Below, one piece after another: positions 3,771 through 5,015 of a stretch of 5,015 nucleotides of DNA; position 1 is the stretch's first letter; every line of letters starts with the position of its first letter. The stretch comes from Nitrospirota bacterium (GTDB taxonomy: Bacteria; Nitrospirota; 9FT-COMBO-42-15; HDB-SIOI813): NCBI GenBank assembly GCA_023248365.1, contig JAHFER010000148.1, positions 1 to 5,015 of the forward strand, written 5' to 3'. Made by a program: the position numbers and the translations under genes. The notes beneath the pieces were generated by a model. It had not been told where the DNA came from. It searched no databases and saw nothing but the letters and a program-made list of their open reading frames with translations.

Positions 3771-3820
3771 AGGAGGTTTTTTTAATTTATAAAGGTTTAG
3801 CCTCCTGGTTAGGGAGGCTA
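3771..3820. repeat. Three-arm competing hairpin region
   Basis: TAGCCTCC (3798-3805) pairs perfectly with GGAGGCTA (3813-3820) around a 7-base loop. The same middle arm can instead pair through CCTCCT (3801-3806) with AGGAGG (3771-3776). Only one pairing can form at a time, as in attenuators. Neither form has a T-tract directly after it on either strand; the nearest terminator hairpin is at 3737-3763. No gene is supported in 3698-3891. Confidence 0.5.
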
Positions 3821-3891
3821 TGTAAAAGGGGTTTGTCTATTGTGAGGTCTATTCTATTAGTATAGCATAGGTTTAGTGTCATTTAGTGCCA

Positions 3892-4341
3892 TTATGTTTT
3901 ATACCATTTAGTCAACCTTTCTAGTGCTCTGTCGTGTGCCCGGATTACTTGTCTCCTGCTGTAGTGTACCTGAGTCCCTATCCATCCCCATATATCACAT
4001 CGGTATGCAGGATTGCTTATGTAGCGCAAATCAATTATACGGCGTTCCAAGGACTCCAGTTGCATCAGCATATGTTCTGTATCCCGCTTTTGGTCAAGCA
4101 AGTCATTTATGCGGTCTATGTACTGCTGTGTCATGGATTCATATTTTATAATCAGATCCAATACAGGATCATTAATGTTATTCGTTGGGCTTGATTTTGC
4201 CTTTTGTGGGGCCACAGCCTTAACCGTGTCTGGCAACTGGATATTTTTCATCTCATTGAGTTTTTGGTTGAGGTCCCGGACCTCTGGCATTATATCGCTG
4301 TACTCTATCAATAGTTTTTTAATTACTACCTTTACATCCAA
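3892..4341 (-). CDS. DUF1492/ArpU/RinA-like phage transcriptional regulator
   Basis: This 149-residue protein matches a phage group of small sigma-region-4-like proteins, several of which activate late genes. Residues about 1-35 and 62-104 are helical and probably coiled-coil. The signature LESLERRIIDLRYI (95-108) is followed by WGWIGTQVHYSRRQVIRAHD (118-137) and RALERL, a helix-turn-helix of the region-4 type in which YSRRQVIRAHDRAL would be the recognition helix. The start codon is TTG (4341), preceded by AGAGGGGTGAT; the frame is closed by a stop just upstream and there is no nearby ATG in frame. It lies 30 bp after the VRR-NUC gene. Its place before the packaging genes is typical. The exact family name is uncertain. 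Confidence 0.85.
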   Translation of the reverse strand: MDVKVVIKKLLIEYSDIMPEVRDLNQKLNEMKNIQLPDTVKAVAPQKAKSSPTNNINDPVLDLIIKYESMTQQYIDRINDLLDQKRDTEHMLMQLESLERRIIDLRYISNPAYRCDIWGWIGTQVHYSRRQVIRAHDRALERLTKWYKT

Positions 4342-4371
4342 ATTAGTATCACCCCTCTATTATCTCTACCC

Positions 4372-4725
4372 TCACTTGTTCAAGTACCACAATATTGTGT
4401 CTCTAGCTGCTTCCCACCCATGACAAATATGTACGGCGTACCCTTCATTGGATAACTTTTTAATCCAATCTTTTTGTGTGTCTGACGTTGTACCACTTTT
4501 TCTGTCCTTCATTTCAATGTATAACCCGTGAAATGTCCATCTTGAAACCGGAAAGAATATATCTGGAACTCCTGCTTTGACCCCTTCTTTCTTCAGACGT
4601 ACAGCTGTTGAAATATGGCGTTGTCCTCCGTTTGGTATTGCGTGGAGAAGAGACAATTCAGGGAAACGGTTTGTGTATATCTCTGCCCATTGAAACAATG
4701 CTTGCTGCTCTGTTGATTCACTCAT
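4372..4725 (-). CDS. VRR-NUC domain nuclease
   Basis: The 117 residues form a complete stand-alone phage VRR-NUC domain, a member of the PD-(D/E)xK nuclease superfamily whose members cut DNA, including branched or flap structures. The visible motifs are Glu6-Gln7 in the first helix, AIPNGG (29-34), KEGVKAGVPD with Asp55, IEMKDR with Glu71 and Lys73, and Gln84 in the helix TQKDWIKKL, ending in GYAVHICHGWEAA. All expected catalytic residues (Asp55, Glu71, Lys73) are present, so it should be active. The length is normal for the phage form. The ATG (4725-4723) overlaps the stop of the DUF1643 gene as ATGA. It probably serves phage DNA replication, recombination or packaging clean-up; the exact substrate is unknown. 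Confidence 0.95.
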   Translation of the reverse strand: MSESTEQQALFQWAEIYTNRFPELSLLHAIPNGGQRHISTAVRLKKEGVKAGVPDIFFPVSRWTFHGLYIEMKDRKSGTTSDTQKDWIKKLSNEGYAVHICHGWEAARDTILWYLNK

Positions 4726-5015
4726 TCTGCCACCACAAACTTTTTAGGCTTCAAATCACTTTTTAGATACAATGGATGTTTTGGCATACCATTTTTTGAT
4801 ACATCAATGCAGTACGGTTCCACGCAATTGCATTTCAGTAGCCCCAAAACATGTTTATCCTGCCGTCTGAATGATCCGTTTTGCCCCCACGCCACAATTA
4901 CCATCCCAGTGCCTTTTATTGCTCTTAGAATATAATTGTCGTTCTCAATACCGAACGGATCCTTTGCCTTTTTTAACTCCGATGGAAGTGTCGTGCGGTA
5001 CCCAAATAAATTGAC
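4722..5015 (-). CDS. DUF1643 family protein, C-terminal part (cut by window edge)
   Basis: The frame is open to the right edge and gives 97 residues of the C-terminal part of a DUF1643 protein. Recognisable pieces are VNLFGYRTTLPSELKKAKDP at the truncated start, GIENDNYI (22-29), VIVAWGQNG (39-47) and VSKNGMPKHPLYLK (72-85). The family is common in bacteria and phages and its biochemical function is not established. An internal ATG (4904) lies inside the conserved domain and is not the true start. The stop overlaps the VRR-NUC start by four bases, so the two are probably translated together. The missing N-terminus would carry the 'MLNPSTAD' type motif. Confidence 0.9.
   Translation of the reverse strand, partial: VNLFGYRTTLPSELKKAKDPFGIENDNYILRAIKGTGMVIVAWGQNGSFRRQDKHVLGLLKCNCVEPYCIDVSKNGMPKHPLYLKSDLKPKKFVVAE

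Noticed and set aside
3872..3912. Short direct repeats of TTTAGTG near the end of the ArpU-like gene
   Set aside because: The units are about ten bases, overlap coding sequence in part and have no dyad or promoter context; chance is a sufficient explanation.
3924..4423. Several plus-strand frames of 75-104 codons
   Set aside because: They are antisense to the clearly recognisable ArpU/DUF1492-like and VRR-NUC genes and have no initiation signals.

Overview
The window looks like part of a temperate phage or prophage of a low-to-moderate GC Bacillota, most likely a Clostridia-type host. The grounds are strong GAGGTG/AGGGG ribosome binding sites, A/T-rich spacers, sigma-A promoters with near-consensus boxes, and a set of phage families typical of that group. 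Every gene I can support lies on the minus strand, so transcription runs from high to low coordinates. No gene is supported on the plus strand.

In transcription order the window opens with two enzymes joined by a 4-bp ATGA overlap: the C-terminal part of a DUF1643 protein (4722-5015, cut by the window edge) and a complete phage VRR-NUC nuclease (4372-4725). They are followed by a DUF1492/ArpU/RinA-like sigma-region-4-type regulator (3892-4341), a type often found just before the packaging genes. A terminator hairpin and a competing-hairpin region follow (3737-3820).

The middle (1856-3637) is a run of eight very small genes. Five encode different Cys-rich zinc-ribbon-like proteins of 38 to 99 residues. 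The others are a 57-aa ribbon-helix-helix-like protein, a 65-aa charged protein and a 57-aa beta-rich protein. Four of the zinc-ribbon genes (3482-3637, 2838-2975, 2408-2581, 1856-1972) are under 60 codons, and I found them by translating the minus strand by eye. Two promoters in this run have consensus TTGACA -35 boxes, 17-bp spacers and a related GTAC-containing operator in the spacer (3241-3269 and 3669-3697; the first operator is a perfect 17-bp palindrome). Three genes end inside the hairpin of their own terminator.

The run leads into the small terminase subunit (1227-1823). A 400-bp gene-free gap follows (824-1226), with a GC-rich hairpin block, a perfect 9+9 palindrome and three operator-like dyads spaced 22-23 bp over a promoter. 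That promoter drives an uncharacterised phage protein (392-784), a ribbon-helix-helix protein (61-390) and, through another ATGA overlap, a gene cut by the left edge (1-64). No large terminase is visible; it may lie to the left.

The best candidates for something undescribed are the zinc-ribbon microprotein cluster with its shared operators, and the lambda-like three-site operator in the gap after the small terminase gene.
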